NCBI GenBank assembly: GCA_030180135.1
Contig: CM058238.1
Coordinates: 86,126,619-86,190,618 of the forward strand
Direction: 5' to 3'
DNA: 64,000 nt
Origin: Orychophragmus violaceus
Lineage: Eukaryota > Streptophyta > Magnoliopsida > Brassicales > Brassicaceae
The notes below the pieces were generated by a model. That model saw nothing but the letters and a program-made list of their open reading frames with translations. It was not told the origin of the DNA and ran no database searches. The number at the start of each line of letters is the position of its first letter. Position 1 is the stretch's first letter. The position numbers and the translations under genes were made by a program. Positions 1 to 10,150 of this stretch are shown here, piece by piece.

Positions 1-362
1 GAAGGTTTTGATTTTGCTGTTAAGAATAAAGTTTGTTCTTTTAATCGTGATGGTACATAAAATGGTAGCGCCCCATTAGATAATGGGTTATATGTTTTAA
101 ACCAAGAAATGCATGTCTTTAACATAAATACAAAGCGGTTTAAGTCAAATGACGAAAACCCGACTTTCTTATGGCATTGTCGTTTGGGCCATATCAATGA
201 GAAACGCATTCAGAGACTCCATCGAAATGGGCTTCTGGGCTCATTTGATTTTGAATCATGTGAGAAATGCGAATCTTGCTTGATGGGCAAAATGGCTAGG
301 GCCCCTTTCAACAAACCAAATGAAAGGGCCAGTGGCTTATTGGGCCTTGTTCATACTGATGT
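1..362 (+). pseudogene. A0 gag-pol, protease/integrase boundary fragment
   Basis: Frame 1 reads EGFDFAVKNKVCSFNRDG, then a TAA stop at 58-60, then continues in the same frame through the integrase zinc-binding region (WHCRLGH near 172-192, then a CxxC pair, CEKCESC, near 262-282) to HTDV at the end. The frame is cut by A1 inside the codons of HTDV, the first catalytic aspartate of the integrase. Compared with A1 and E, the stop arises where ATTTTAT is replaced by ATAAAAT at 57-63. The apparent ORF ending in VVGIVS is a chimera that runs into the A1 LTR and is not a real protein. Confidence 0.9.
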
Positions 363-1072
363 TGTTGGGATAGTGTCCTGAAATCACACTTGTACTCACT
401 CCTGATGATAGTTGTGTGTCGAGATCAGACATTCGTATAATACGGGGTGGTTGCAATGTTTTGCTAGAAAACTCTTGCAGTCTGTAAGTTGTAGACTTAC
501 TGCCAGTATTATATGATCCTATAGGGTCACACACCTAAGCAAACTGGAAGCATGAAAGTGGGAATGATCATTATAGTAATGATCATACTTATGTGCATTG
601 GATACACATTTACATAGAGTTTTACAATGTGTGTGTCGATCGATGCATGAGTGCGTCGATCGATACAGGCTTTTCGCGGAGATGTGTCGATCGACACAGT
701 AAGTGTATCGATCGTTACACATCGGGTTCCGAAACTGATGTTTCGGATTAATGACGTAACCGAGCCGGGATTGTCTGACGGTTTGGTGATGTCATTTCCA
801 GGTCGATATATAAGGTCTTATATGGTCGACCTGAACCCTAGCCGTCTCCTTTTTCCTCTGACAGAAAAGCAGAAACTCAAAACTCTGAGATCCCACACAA
901 TTCGGTACTAGCATCTCGTTGTTCCAGCTTGTGTGCGTGTGTATCTGGTAGAGGCAAGGCGATTGCGTTGCTCCACTGATCTCGTTCACCATCTCAATTC
1001 CGCTGCCAGAAAGGTAAGAACGAGGTTGGTTTTATTCAATATATCAAACCCTAGATCCTAGGAGATCCAACA
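363..1072 (+). repeat. 5' LTR of A1
   Basis: Starts TGTTGGGATAGTGTCC and ends GAGATCCAACA. It has the same length (710 bp) as 6978-7687. It holds four CGATCG-type palindromes (634-720), a TATA box (807-814) and, near its end, the splice-donor-like AAG|GTAAGA at 1011-1019. Confidence 0.96.
807..814 (+). promoter_or_regulatory. LTR TATA box of A1
   Basis: TATATAAG lies centrally in the LTR at a place expected for the U3/R boundary, so transcription should start near 840. From about 840 to the donor at 1013 I see no ATG, which suits a short translated-mRNA leader. The same motif recurs in the 3' LTR and, as ATATATAAAC, in element B. Confidence 0.6.
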
Positions 1073-1073
1073 G

Positions 1074-1085
1074 TGGTATCAGAGC
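1074..1085 (+). other. Primer-binding site of A1 (initiator tRNA-Met)
   Basis: TGGTATCAGAGC starts one base after the LTR end (AACA|G). It is the usual plant Copia site complementary to the 3' end of initiator tRNA-Met, where minus-strand cDNA begins. Confidence 0.95.
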
Positions 1086-1232
1086 GTTGTTAGGGTTTAG
1101 CTATTGAATCTGATGCAATTAATTCGAAGCTCGTCGTTGTTGAATTGAATATTGCATGCTGAAATCGTGTTTTCTCTTGTTAATCTCGGATTATAAGCCT
1201 GTTGAAAAACGATGAAACTGTTGAAATCGCAC

Positions 1233-1570
1233 TGTGTCGATCGATGCATCGGATGTGTCGATCGACACGCCGCGAAATAGCACGTTAAAATTGCATTGGG
1301 TTTGTCGCAGTGCGTCGATCAATGCAAAGCGTGCGTCGATCGACACAGAGCGAAAACTCGGAAAAATCTTTTGGGTTGTTCGCATAGCATCGATCGTCAC
1401 TAAGCTTGTGTCGATCGATGCACAGCGAAAACTCGCACTGTACCGATCGACGCACCGGGTGCATCGATCGATTCAGTCGATTGGTTTCGGTTGAATTGTA
1501 TTGAACCGGAAACCAAATTTGATTGTGGTTTGAGTGTGTCGATCGTTGCAAGTTTGCATCGATCGATACA
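1233..1570 (+). repeat. Palindrome array in the A1 leader
   Basis: Ten copies of a 14-17-bp near-palindrome centred on CGATCG lie in 340 bp. They start near 1233, 1254, 1310, 1330, 1386, 1407, 1438, 1459, 1535 and 1555. Forms include TGTGTCGATCGATGCA and TGTGTCGATCGACACG, often followed by GCGAAA. Four more lie in the LTR. The array is downstream of the PBS and inside the predicted leader intron. The function is unknown. Confidence 0.9.
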
Positions 1571-2193
1571 TAACCCGCAGACTTAGAAGTTGGACTTCAA
1601 GTTGCGAATACCAAATCAATAATGAACCTTAACTTAATAAAACTGAATGTTTTAATTAAATCTATAATTTCTTGGATGTATATTGGATATGCACCAAGAT
1701 TAAATAGTTCCTTTCCTCAACTAAATATCAAGTGATCTTGATGTCTTGCCCGATCTCGTCTACTGTCACGACTCGTGTTGTTGTTGGACATCCTTGGAGT
1801 CCTTGGTGTCCACAGCAACATAAGGAATGCAGGTGATCATTGATAGATTTGCAGTGCAACTATTAATGATCACAAGACAGAAGAGATTGGTTGCACTTGA
1901 CTGGGCTGTCAGAAGTTCTGGGCTCAGAGACATCGGAGTGGATTAAACATAGTTTGTTTTATCCAAGACCAGGAGTTGTACAGGGTACAATTAGCAATGA
2001 TTTGCTTACCTGGATAACTGAAATTTAAGTAACGGCGAGTCGCCCACTCGAATTTTAGCAATCTGAGGATCTTGGCTCATTGTATTCATCTGAGGAAACA
2101 TAGTTTTGAATACAATGCGAGTTTTTCTTATTAGATAAGAATTCTCATTTCTTGAGCATTATAACTAAAATCTACCTCTTTTGAATTACAGTT

Positions 2194-5100
2194 ATGTCTG
2201 TCTCAAATCATATCAACACTTTCTCACTGAGATCCGTCCTTGAGAAGGACAAGTTAAATAGATCTAATTTCTTGGAATGGTATCGGAACCTGAGAATAGT
2301 TCTCAGGCAGGAGAACAAGGAATATGTCCTTGAAAGAGTTCTCACCGAGAGGCCACGTTCCAATGCTCCGCAGACAGAAAAGAATGCTTGGGATAAGCAT
2401 TCAGCGGATGTCAAAGATGTTAATTGTCTAATGCTGGTGACTATGAACTCTGAGCTGCAGAAGCAATATGAGAACGTGTTGTCACCCATTGAGATGATTA
2501 ACAGCCTGAAAGCTTTGTTTCAGGAGCAAGCTCGCACAGAGAGATACCAGACGGTTAAATCTCTCATGGATTGCAAGCTGGCTAAGGACAGTCCAGTAAG
2601 TCCCCATGTCCTTAAAATGATGGGTTACATTGATAACCTGGGGAAACTGGACTGTGCCATTAGTCAGGAGCTAGCCACTGACATGATTCTGCAGTCTTTG
2701 CCGTCGTGTTTTGATCAGTTCATCATGAACTACAACATGCAAAACATGACTAAGACATTGACTGAGTTGCACGGTATGCTGAAGACAACAGAACCGAATC
2801 TCAAGAAGGCTACTCCCAGTGTCCTGATGGTACAAGGGGGTAAAAGGTTTAAGAAACCTAAGAAGGATAAGGGAAAGGCCCAGGTTGTCGAGACTGAAAG
2901 TCAAGACAAGCCCAAGCCCAAGCCCAAATCCAGGCCTTCTGCTGAAGATAAGTGCAACTACTGCAAGCAGTTGGGGCATTGGAAAAGAGACTGCAAGAAG
3001 TTCAAGGAAGATTACAAGAAGCTGAAAAAGACGTTTGATGCGTCTGATTCAGGTATTTATGTTATCGAACTTAATGTTATATCTTCTCGTTCTACTTCGT
3101 GGGTATTGGATACCGGCTGCGGTGCTCACATTTGTACTGATGTGCAGGCACTAAGAAACAGTAGGACGCTGAAGAAAGGACAAGTAGAGCTACGGGTCGG
3201 GAATGGAGCTAAGGTTGCTGCACTGGCCGTAGGCACCTACGAGTTGTCCTTACCTTCGGGCATGGTTTTAATTTTAAATAATTGCTACTTTGTACCTGCG
3301 ATTAGCAGAAACATAATTTCATCCGTTTTGGATTTGGAAGGTTTTGATTTTGCTGTTAAGAATAAAGTTTGTTCTTTTAATCGTGATGGTACATTTTATG
3401 GTAGCGCCCCATTGGATAATGGGTTATATGTATTGAACCAAGATATGCCTAACTTTAACATAAATACAAAACGGTTTAAGTCCAATGACGAAAACCCGAC
3501 TTTCTTATGGCATTGTCGTTTGGGCCATATCAATGAGAAACGCATCCAAAGGCTCCATCGAAATGGGCTTCTGGGCTCATTTGATTTTGAATCATGTGAG
3601 AAATACGAATCTTGCTTGGTGGGCAAAATGGCTGGAGCCCCTTTCAACAAACCAAATGAAAGGGCCAGTGACTTATTGGGCCTTATTCATACTGATGTAT
3701 GTGGGCCGATGAGTACTGTTGCCAGAGGAAATTACAAGTACTTCATAACCTTCACTGATGACTTCAGTAGGTATGGCTATGTCTATTTGATGAGACACAA
3801 GTCAGAATCCTTTGATAGATTCAAAGAATTCAAGAATGAAGTACAGAATCAACTTAGCAAAAGTATCAAAGTTCTGCGATCGGATCACGGAGGAGAATAC
3901 TTGAGTCAAGAATTCAGCGACTATCTGAGCGAGTGTGGAATTGTTTCACAACTCACTCCTCCTGGGACACCCCAATGGAATGGAGTGTCAGAGAGGAGGA
4001 ATCGAACCTTGTTGGACATGGTTCGGTCTATGATGAGTCATTCTAATATTCCATTATCCTTTTGGGGATACGCTCTAGAAACGTCGGCGTTTACACTAAA
4101 TAGGGTACCATCTAAATCAGTGGAAAAGACACCACATGAAATGTGGACTGGGAATGTTCCTAGTCTGTCTTTCCTGAGGATTTGGGGTTGTGAAGCTTAT
4201 GTCAAACGTTTAACCTCTGACAAGCTTGCACCCAAATCAGATAAATGCTACTTCGTTGGTTATCCTAGGGAAACAAAGGCATACTACTTTTACAACCAAT
4301 CTGAGAACAAAGTATTTGTTGCTCGGGACTGTTCTTTTCTTGAGAGGGAGTTTCTCTCTAAGAAAAACAGTGGGAGTAAAGTACATCTTGAAGAAATTCG
4401 AGATGCACAGGATACTGCTCAACTTGCTAAGGAAGAGCAGCAACTGGATCCACAAAGTTCTGTGGAACCGGCGCCTGTGGAGCCTGAAGTTCGCAGATCC
4501 GGAAGGATCCGTCACGAACCCGAGAGATACTATGGATTTCTCGTGACCGACTCCAATGACCTGATGGTCATTGACAGTGACGAACCAGCGACTTTCACGG
4601 AAGCAATGATGGGCCCGGACTCCGAAAAATGGCTTGGAGCCTCTAAGTCCGAAATGGGATCCATGTCAGAAAACCAAGTATGGTCCTTGGTCGATTTACC
4701 TAATGGTGCAAAAGCCATTGAGTGTAAATGGATCTTCAAGAAGAAGATTGACGTGGATGGCAATGTACAGATTTACAAAGCGAGGTTGGTGGCTAAAGGT
4801 TTCAAGCAAATTCATGGTATCGACTATGATGAAACCTATTCCCCAGTCGCTATGCTTAAATCCATTCGGATTCTTCTAGCAATTGCCGCTCATTATGATT
4901 ATGAGATTTGGCAAATGGATGTCAAAACCGCATTCCTGAATGGTATTCTGGAAGAGGATGTGTATATGACACAGCCTGAAGGTTTTGTCGATCCTAAGGA
5001 CGCTGGAAAAGTATGCAAGCTTCATAAATCCATTTATGGATTGAAGCAAGCATCACGGAGTTGGAATCTTCATTTTGATGAATCAGTTAAACAATTTGGT

Positions 5101-6156
5101 TTCATCAAGAACGAAGAAGAACCATGTGTTTACAAGAAGACTAGTGGGAGCAAAATTGCGTTTCTTGTACTGTATGTCGATGACATACTCCTCCTCGGTA
5201 ATGACGTTCCGTTGCTTTAGTCTGTCAAGACTTGGCTTGGAAGTTGTTTTTCCATGAAAGACATGGGAGAAGCCGCGTACATTCTTGGAATCAGAATCTA
5301 CAGAGATAGATTGAATAGGCTGATTGGATTGTGCCAGGACACTTATATTGATAAGGTGTTGCACAGATTCAAGATGCAAGATTCCAAGAAGGGCTTCATA
5401 CCGATGTCTCATGGCATGAGTCTCAGCAAGAAGCAGTGTCCAGCGACACCTGCTGAGCGAGAACGCATGAATAGGATTCCTTATGCTTCTGCAATAGGAT
5501 CTATTATGTATGCCATGCTCTGCACTCGTCCAGATGTAGCTTACGCGTTAAGCATGACGAGTAGATACAAATCTGATCCAGGTGAAGTTCACTGGACAGT
5601 TGTCAAGAATATTCTCAAGTATTTGAGACATACTAAGGATAAATTCCTTGTGTATGGAGGAAGTGAAGAACTTGTGGTGAATGGATTCACCGATGCGAGT
5701 TTTCAGACAGACAGAGACGATTTCCGATCACAATCTGGATATGTCTTCTGTCTAAATGGCGGTGCAGTGAGCTGGAAGAGCTCTAAGCAGAATACCGTAG
5801 CTGATTCCACAACAGAAGCTGAATATGTTGCTGCTTCAGAAGCGGCAAAGGAAGCTGTTTGGATCAAGAAGTTCATGACTGAACTTGGTGTGGTTCCTAG
5901 TATCTTGGAGCCAGTGGCTTTGTTTTGTGATAACAACGGAGCCATTGCTCAGGCGAAAGAACCAAGGTCACACCAGAAGTCCAAACACGTGGAGAGGAGA
6001 TATCACCTGATTCGAGATATCGTCAATAGAGGTGATGTGAAGATCAGCCGAGTTCCGACTGACGAGAATGTCGCTGATCCTCTAACTAAGTCACTCCCAA
6101 GGCCTAAGCATGAGAGTCATACGACTGCTGTAGGCATTAGAGATCTTAAGATGTAA
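2194..6156 (+). pseudogene. A1 Gag-Pol polyprotein, one premature stop
   Basis: One frame runs from ATG 2194 (two bases after a splice-acceptor-like CAG) to TAA at 6154-6156, about 1320 codons. It is broken only by TAG at 5218-5220, where A0 and E read CAG (Gln). Domains in order: Gag (residues 1-250); CCHC knuckle CNYCKQLGHWKRDC (about 254-267); protease WVLDTGCGAH (about 302); integrase zinc region from WHCRLGH (about 438), then the DDE residues in HTDVCGP, LRSDHGGEY and NGVSERRN; RT with QMDVKTAFLNG (about 907) and YVDD (about 993); RNase H with TDASFQTD and CDNNGAIAQ. The stop falls shortly after YVDD, so RNase H is lost unless read through. One residue is missing in NIISSVLD compared with relatives. 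Confidence 0.93.
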
Positions 6157-6977
6157 TCTTGATTCTAGTGGGAGTTTTTGGTTTTGTTTAAGTTATAATA
6201 AGATGCTCATGTAAACATTCTTTTGGAAGTGTTTTAATGAAATTTGATTTCAGCATTATTTATTGTGATCTGAATAATGGTCCCAAATAAGTTTATGACA
6301 TATTATAGGTCATCAAGTTGAGGACTTGATCATGAAACCCTATAAGTTAATAAATTATTTTGTCCCTAGTCGAGGTTGTAGAATTGGGACACTGACAACC
6401 GTTAGAGACTAGATTGTGAGGTGACTGTTGGCTAAGTTTCATGGAGCCAATGATATGATTATCGCAGTCAGTCACATAGATATATGTTAGTGAACATATG
6501 ATCGGACATGACCCGCTAATGAGAAGTCTACAAGATAGTTATATCTGTGTCATAAGAGGTTCTCATTACGACTATAGAGTATAGTCCTTAGACCTGAGTT
6601 CATCATGCTTTCTTGCATATGAATTGGTGCATTTTGACTTTGTCAAACGTCGACCCGTAACTGGTGACTATAACGGCACTGTTCAAGTATGTCATGAAAT
6701 GTGCGTTGAAACAGGGATGGAACAAGATGGAATTTGTCCCTCTTGAATAACGGGAGATAAATATCTCAGGGCCTATCGAAGATTTAATACTGAGAAAATG
6801 TGTGGCCGCACTCAAACGAACTGTAGTTCAGTTGTTTGTAATGTTCAGTATGAGATCAGGAGTTCGATAAACACGATGTTGGCTTAATAAGGATGACACC
6901 AATCTTGCCTTATGCCAAATCGAGATATTGAGACAAAAGGATTATAGGAATTGATGATTCCAGTACAAGTGGGAGAT
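6157..6977 (+). other. A1 3' non-coding region with polypurine tracts
   Basis: About 820 bp lie between the pol stop and the 3' LTR with no reading frame. AGTGGGAG occurs just after the stop (6167-6174) and again at the LTR border (6968-6975), the latter in the standard PPT position. Perfect small hairpins lie at 6312-6330 (ATCAAGT/ACTTGAT) and 6570-6586 (GACTATA/TATAGTC). The region is well conserved in A0, B, C and D. Confidence 0.75.
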
Positions 6978-7687
6978 TGTTGGGATAGTGTCCTGAAATC
7001 ACACTTGTACTCACTCCTGATGATAGTTGTGTGTCGAGATCAGACATTCGTATAATACTGGGTGGTTGCAATGTTTTGCTAGAAACCTCTTGCAGTCTGT
7101 AAGTTGTAGACTTACTGCCAGTATTATATGATCCTATAGGGTCACACACCTAAGCAAACTGGAAGCATGAAAGTGGGAATGATCATTATAGTAATGATCA
7201 TACTTATGTGTATTGGATACACATTTACATAGAGTTTTACAATGTGTGTGTCGATCGATGCATGAGTGCGTCGATCGATACAGGCTTTTCGCGGAGGTGT
7301 GTCGATCGACACAGTAAGTGTATTGATCGTTACACATCGGGTTCCGAAACTGATGTTTCGGATTAATGACGTAACCGAGCCAGGATTGTCCGACGGTTTG
7401 GTGATGTCATTTCCAGGTCGATATATAAGGTCTTATATGGTCGACCTGAACCCTAGTCGTCTCCTTTTTCCTCTGACAGAAAAGCAGAAACTCAAAACTC
7501 TGAGATCCCACACAATTCGGTACTAGCATCCCGTTGTTCCAGCTTGTGTGCGTGTGTATCTGGTAGAGGCAAGGCGATTGCGTTGCTCCACTGATCTCGT
7601 TCACCATCTCAATTCCGCTGCCAGAAAGGTAAGAACGAGGTTGGTTTTATTCAATATATCAAACCCTAGATCCTAGGAGATCCAACA
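6978..7687 (+). repeat. 3' LTR of A1
   Basis: 710 bp, TGTTGGGATAG...GATCCAACA, followed by the TSD GATGT at 7688-7692. It differs from the 5' LTR at about nine positions by eye, including changes inside two of the palindromes. Confidence 0.96.
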
Positions 7688-10150
7688 GATGTATGTGGGC
7701 CGATGAGCACTGTTGCCAGAGGAAATTACAAGTATTTCATTACCTTCACTGATGACTTCAGTAGGTATGGCTATGTCTATTTGATGAGACACAAGTCAGA
7801 ATCCTTTGATAGATTCAAGGAATTCAAGAATAAAGTACAGAACCAACTTGGCAAAAGTATTCAAGCTCTGCGATCGGATCGCGGAGGAGAATACTTGAGT
7901 CAAGAGTTCAGCGACTATCTGAGCGAGTGTGGAATTGTTACACAACTCACTCCTCTCGGAACACCCCAATGGAATGGAGTGTCAGAGAGGAGGAATCGAA
8001 CCTTATTGGATATGGTTCGGTCTATGATGAGTCATTCAGATCTTCCATTATCCTTTTGGGGATACGCTCTAGAAATGTCTGCGTTTACACTAAATAGGAT
8101 GCCATCTAAATCAGTGGAAAAGACACCACATGAATTGTGGACTGGGAACATTCCTAGTCTATCTTTCCTGAATATTTGGGGTTGTGAGGCTTATGTCAAA
8201 CGTTTAATCTCAGACAAACTCGCACCCAAATCAGATAAATGCTACTTCGTTGGTTATCCTAGGAAAACCAAGACATACTACTTTTACAACCAATCTGAGA
8301 ACAAAGTATTTGTTGCTCGGGACTGTTATTTTCTTGAGAGAGAGTTTCTCTCTAAGAAAAACAGTGGGAGTAAAGTACATCTTGAAGAAATTCGAGATGC
8401 ACAGGAGACTGCTCAACCTGCTGAGGAAGAGCAGCAGTTGGATCCACAAAGTTCTGTGGAACCGGCGCTTGTGGAGCCTGAAGTTCGCAGATCCAGAAGG
8501 ATCCATCACGAACCCGAGAGATACTATGGATTTCTCGTGACCAATTCCAATGATCTGATAATCATTGATAATGACGAACCAGCGACCTTCACGGAAGCAA
8601 TGATGGGCCCGGACTCCGAAAAGTGGCTTGGAGCCTCTAAATCCGAAATGGGATCCATGTCAGAAAACCAAGTATGGTCCTTGGTCGATTTACCTAATGG
8701 TGCAAAAGCCATTGAGTGTAAATGGATCTTCAAGAAGAAGATTGACGTGGATGGAAATGTGCAAATTTACAAAGCGAGGTTGGTGGCTAAAGGTTTCAAG
8801 CAAATTCATGGTATTGACTATGATGAAACCTATTCCCCAGTCGCTATGCTTAAATCCATTCGGATTCTTCTAGCAATTGCCGCTCATTATGACTATGAGA
8901 TTTGGCAGATGGATGTCAAAACCGCATTCCTGAATGGTATTCTGGAAGAGGATGTGTATATGACACAGCCTGAAGGTTTTGTTGATCCTAAGAACGCTGG
9001 GAAGGTATGCAAGCTTCATAAATCCATTTATGGATTGAAGCAAGCATCACGGAGTTGGAATCTTCGTTTTGATGAAGCAGTAAAACAATTTGGTTTCATC
9101 AAGAACGAAGAGGAACCATGTGTTTACAAGAAGACTAGTGGGAGTATAATTGCGTTTCTTGTACTGTATGTCGATGACATACTCCTCCTCGGTAATGACG
9201 TTCCGTTGCTTCAGTCTGTTAAGACTTGGCTCGGAAGTTGTTTTTCCATGAAAGACATGGGAGAAGCCGCGTACATTCTTGGAATCAGAATCTACAGAGA
9301 TAGAGTGAACAGGCTGATTGGATTGTGCCAGGACACTTATATTGATAAGGTGTTGCACAGGTTCAGGATGCATGATTCCAAGAAGGGTTTCATACCGATG
9401 TCTCATGGTATTAGTCTCAGCAAGAAGCAGTGTCCGGTGACACATGCTGAGCGGGAGCGCATGAATAGGATTCCTTATGCTTCTGCAATAGGATTTATTA
9501 TGTATGCCATGCTCTGCACTCGTCCAGATGTAGCTTACGCGTTAAGCATGACGAGTAGATACCAATCTGATCCAGGTGAAGTTCACTGGACAGCTGTCAA
9601 GAATATTCTCAAGTATTTGAGACATACTAAGGATAAATTCCTGGTGTATGGAGGAAGTGAAGAACTTGTGGTGAATGGATTCACCGATGCGAGTTTTCAG
9701 ACGGACAGAGACGATTTCCGATCACAGTCTGGATACGTCTTCTGTCTAAATGGCGGTGCAGTGAGCTGGAAGAGCTCTAAGCAGAATACCGTAGCTGATT
9801 CCACGACAGAAGCTGAATATATTGCTGCTTCAGAAGCGGCAAAAGAAGTTGTTTGGATCAAGAAGTTCATGACTAAACTTGGTGTGGTTCCGAGTATCTT
9901 GGAGCCAGTGGCTCTGTTTTGTGACAACAATGGAGCCATTGCTCAGGCGAAAGAACCCATATCACACCAGAAGTCCAAACACGTAGAGAGGAGATATCAC
10001 CTGATTCATGATATCGTCAATAGAGGTGATGTGAAGATCAGCCGAGTTCCGACATACGAGAATGTCACTGATCCTCTGACTAAGCCACTCCCAAGGCCTA
10101 AGCATGAGAGTCATACGACTGCTGTAGGCATTAGAGATCTTAAGATGTAA
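7688..10150 (+). pseudogene. A0 gag-pol, integrase to RNase H (right part)
   Basis: This continues the A0 polyprotein right after the A1 insertion (GATGTATGTGGGCC = D-V-C-G-P) and stays open to TAA at 10148-10150. Seen: integrase LRSDRGGEY and NGVSERRNRT; RT QMDVKTAFLNG and YVDD; RNase H TDASFQTD, TEAEYIAASEA and CDNNGAIAQ. No stop or frameshift occurs in this 2.4-kb part, so A0 was damaged mainly by the A1 insertion and the TAA at 58-60. Several substitutions fall at otherwise conserved sites, for example PISHQKSKH for PRSHQKSKH and PTYENVTDP for PTDENVADP. Confidence 0.92.

Larger units (their letters stand above)
1014..2191 (+). other. Predicted leader intron of A1 (contains the PBS)
   Basis: The donor CAGAAAG|GTAAGAACG sits in the LTR end. 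The acceptor TTGAATTACAG ends at 2191, two bases before the gag ATG at 2194. Removal would join an ATG-free first exon to gag and discard the primer-binding site, the palindrome array (1233-1570) and many upstream ATGs. Elements C, D and E keep both sites at the same places; B keeps the acceptor and a nearby GAG|GTGAGA donor. Splicing itself is not shown by the sequence. Confidence 0.6.
363..7687 (+). mobile_element. Ty1/Copia element A1, complete, inserted in A0
   Basis: A complete 7325-bp element with 710-bp LTRs (363-1072 and 6978-7687), both TG...CA, and TSD GATGT on each side. The primer-binding site is complementary to initiator tRNA-Met, and a purine-rich tract abuts the 3' LTR. About nine mismatches separate the LTRs by eye (about 1.3%). 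The gag-pol frame is open except for one nonsense codon. It lies in the same orientation as its host A0, to which it is closely related, so this is a self-family nested insertion. Confidence 0.96.

Noticed and set aside
1191..1551. ORFs with repeated VSIDT / CVDRHT peptides on both strands of the leaders and LTRs
   Set aside because: They are translations of the CGATCG palindromes, which read through in several frames. No conserved start, no codon bias and position in the predicted intron. The same holds at 519-992, 7134-7607, 20068-21039, 34259-34573 and 59524-59885.
2208..2489. Many 60-160-codon ORFs antisense to Copia gag-pol
   Set aside because: They are shadows of the conserved sense frame and recur at the same places in each copy.
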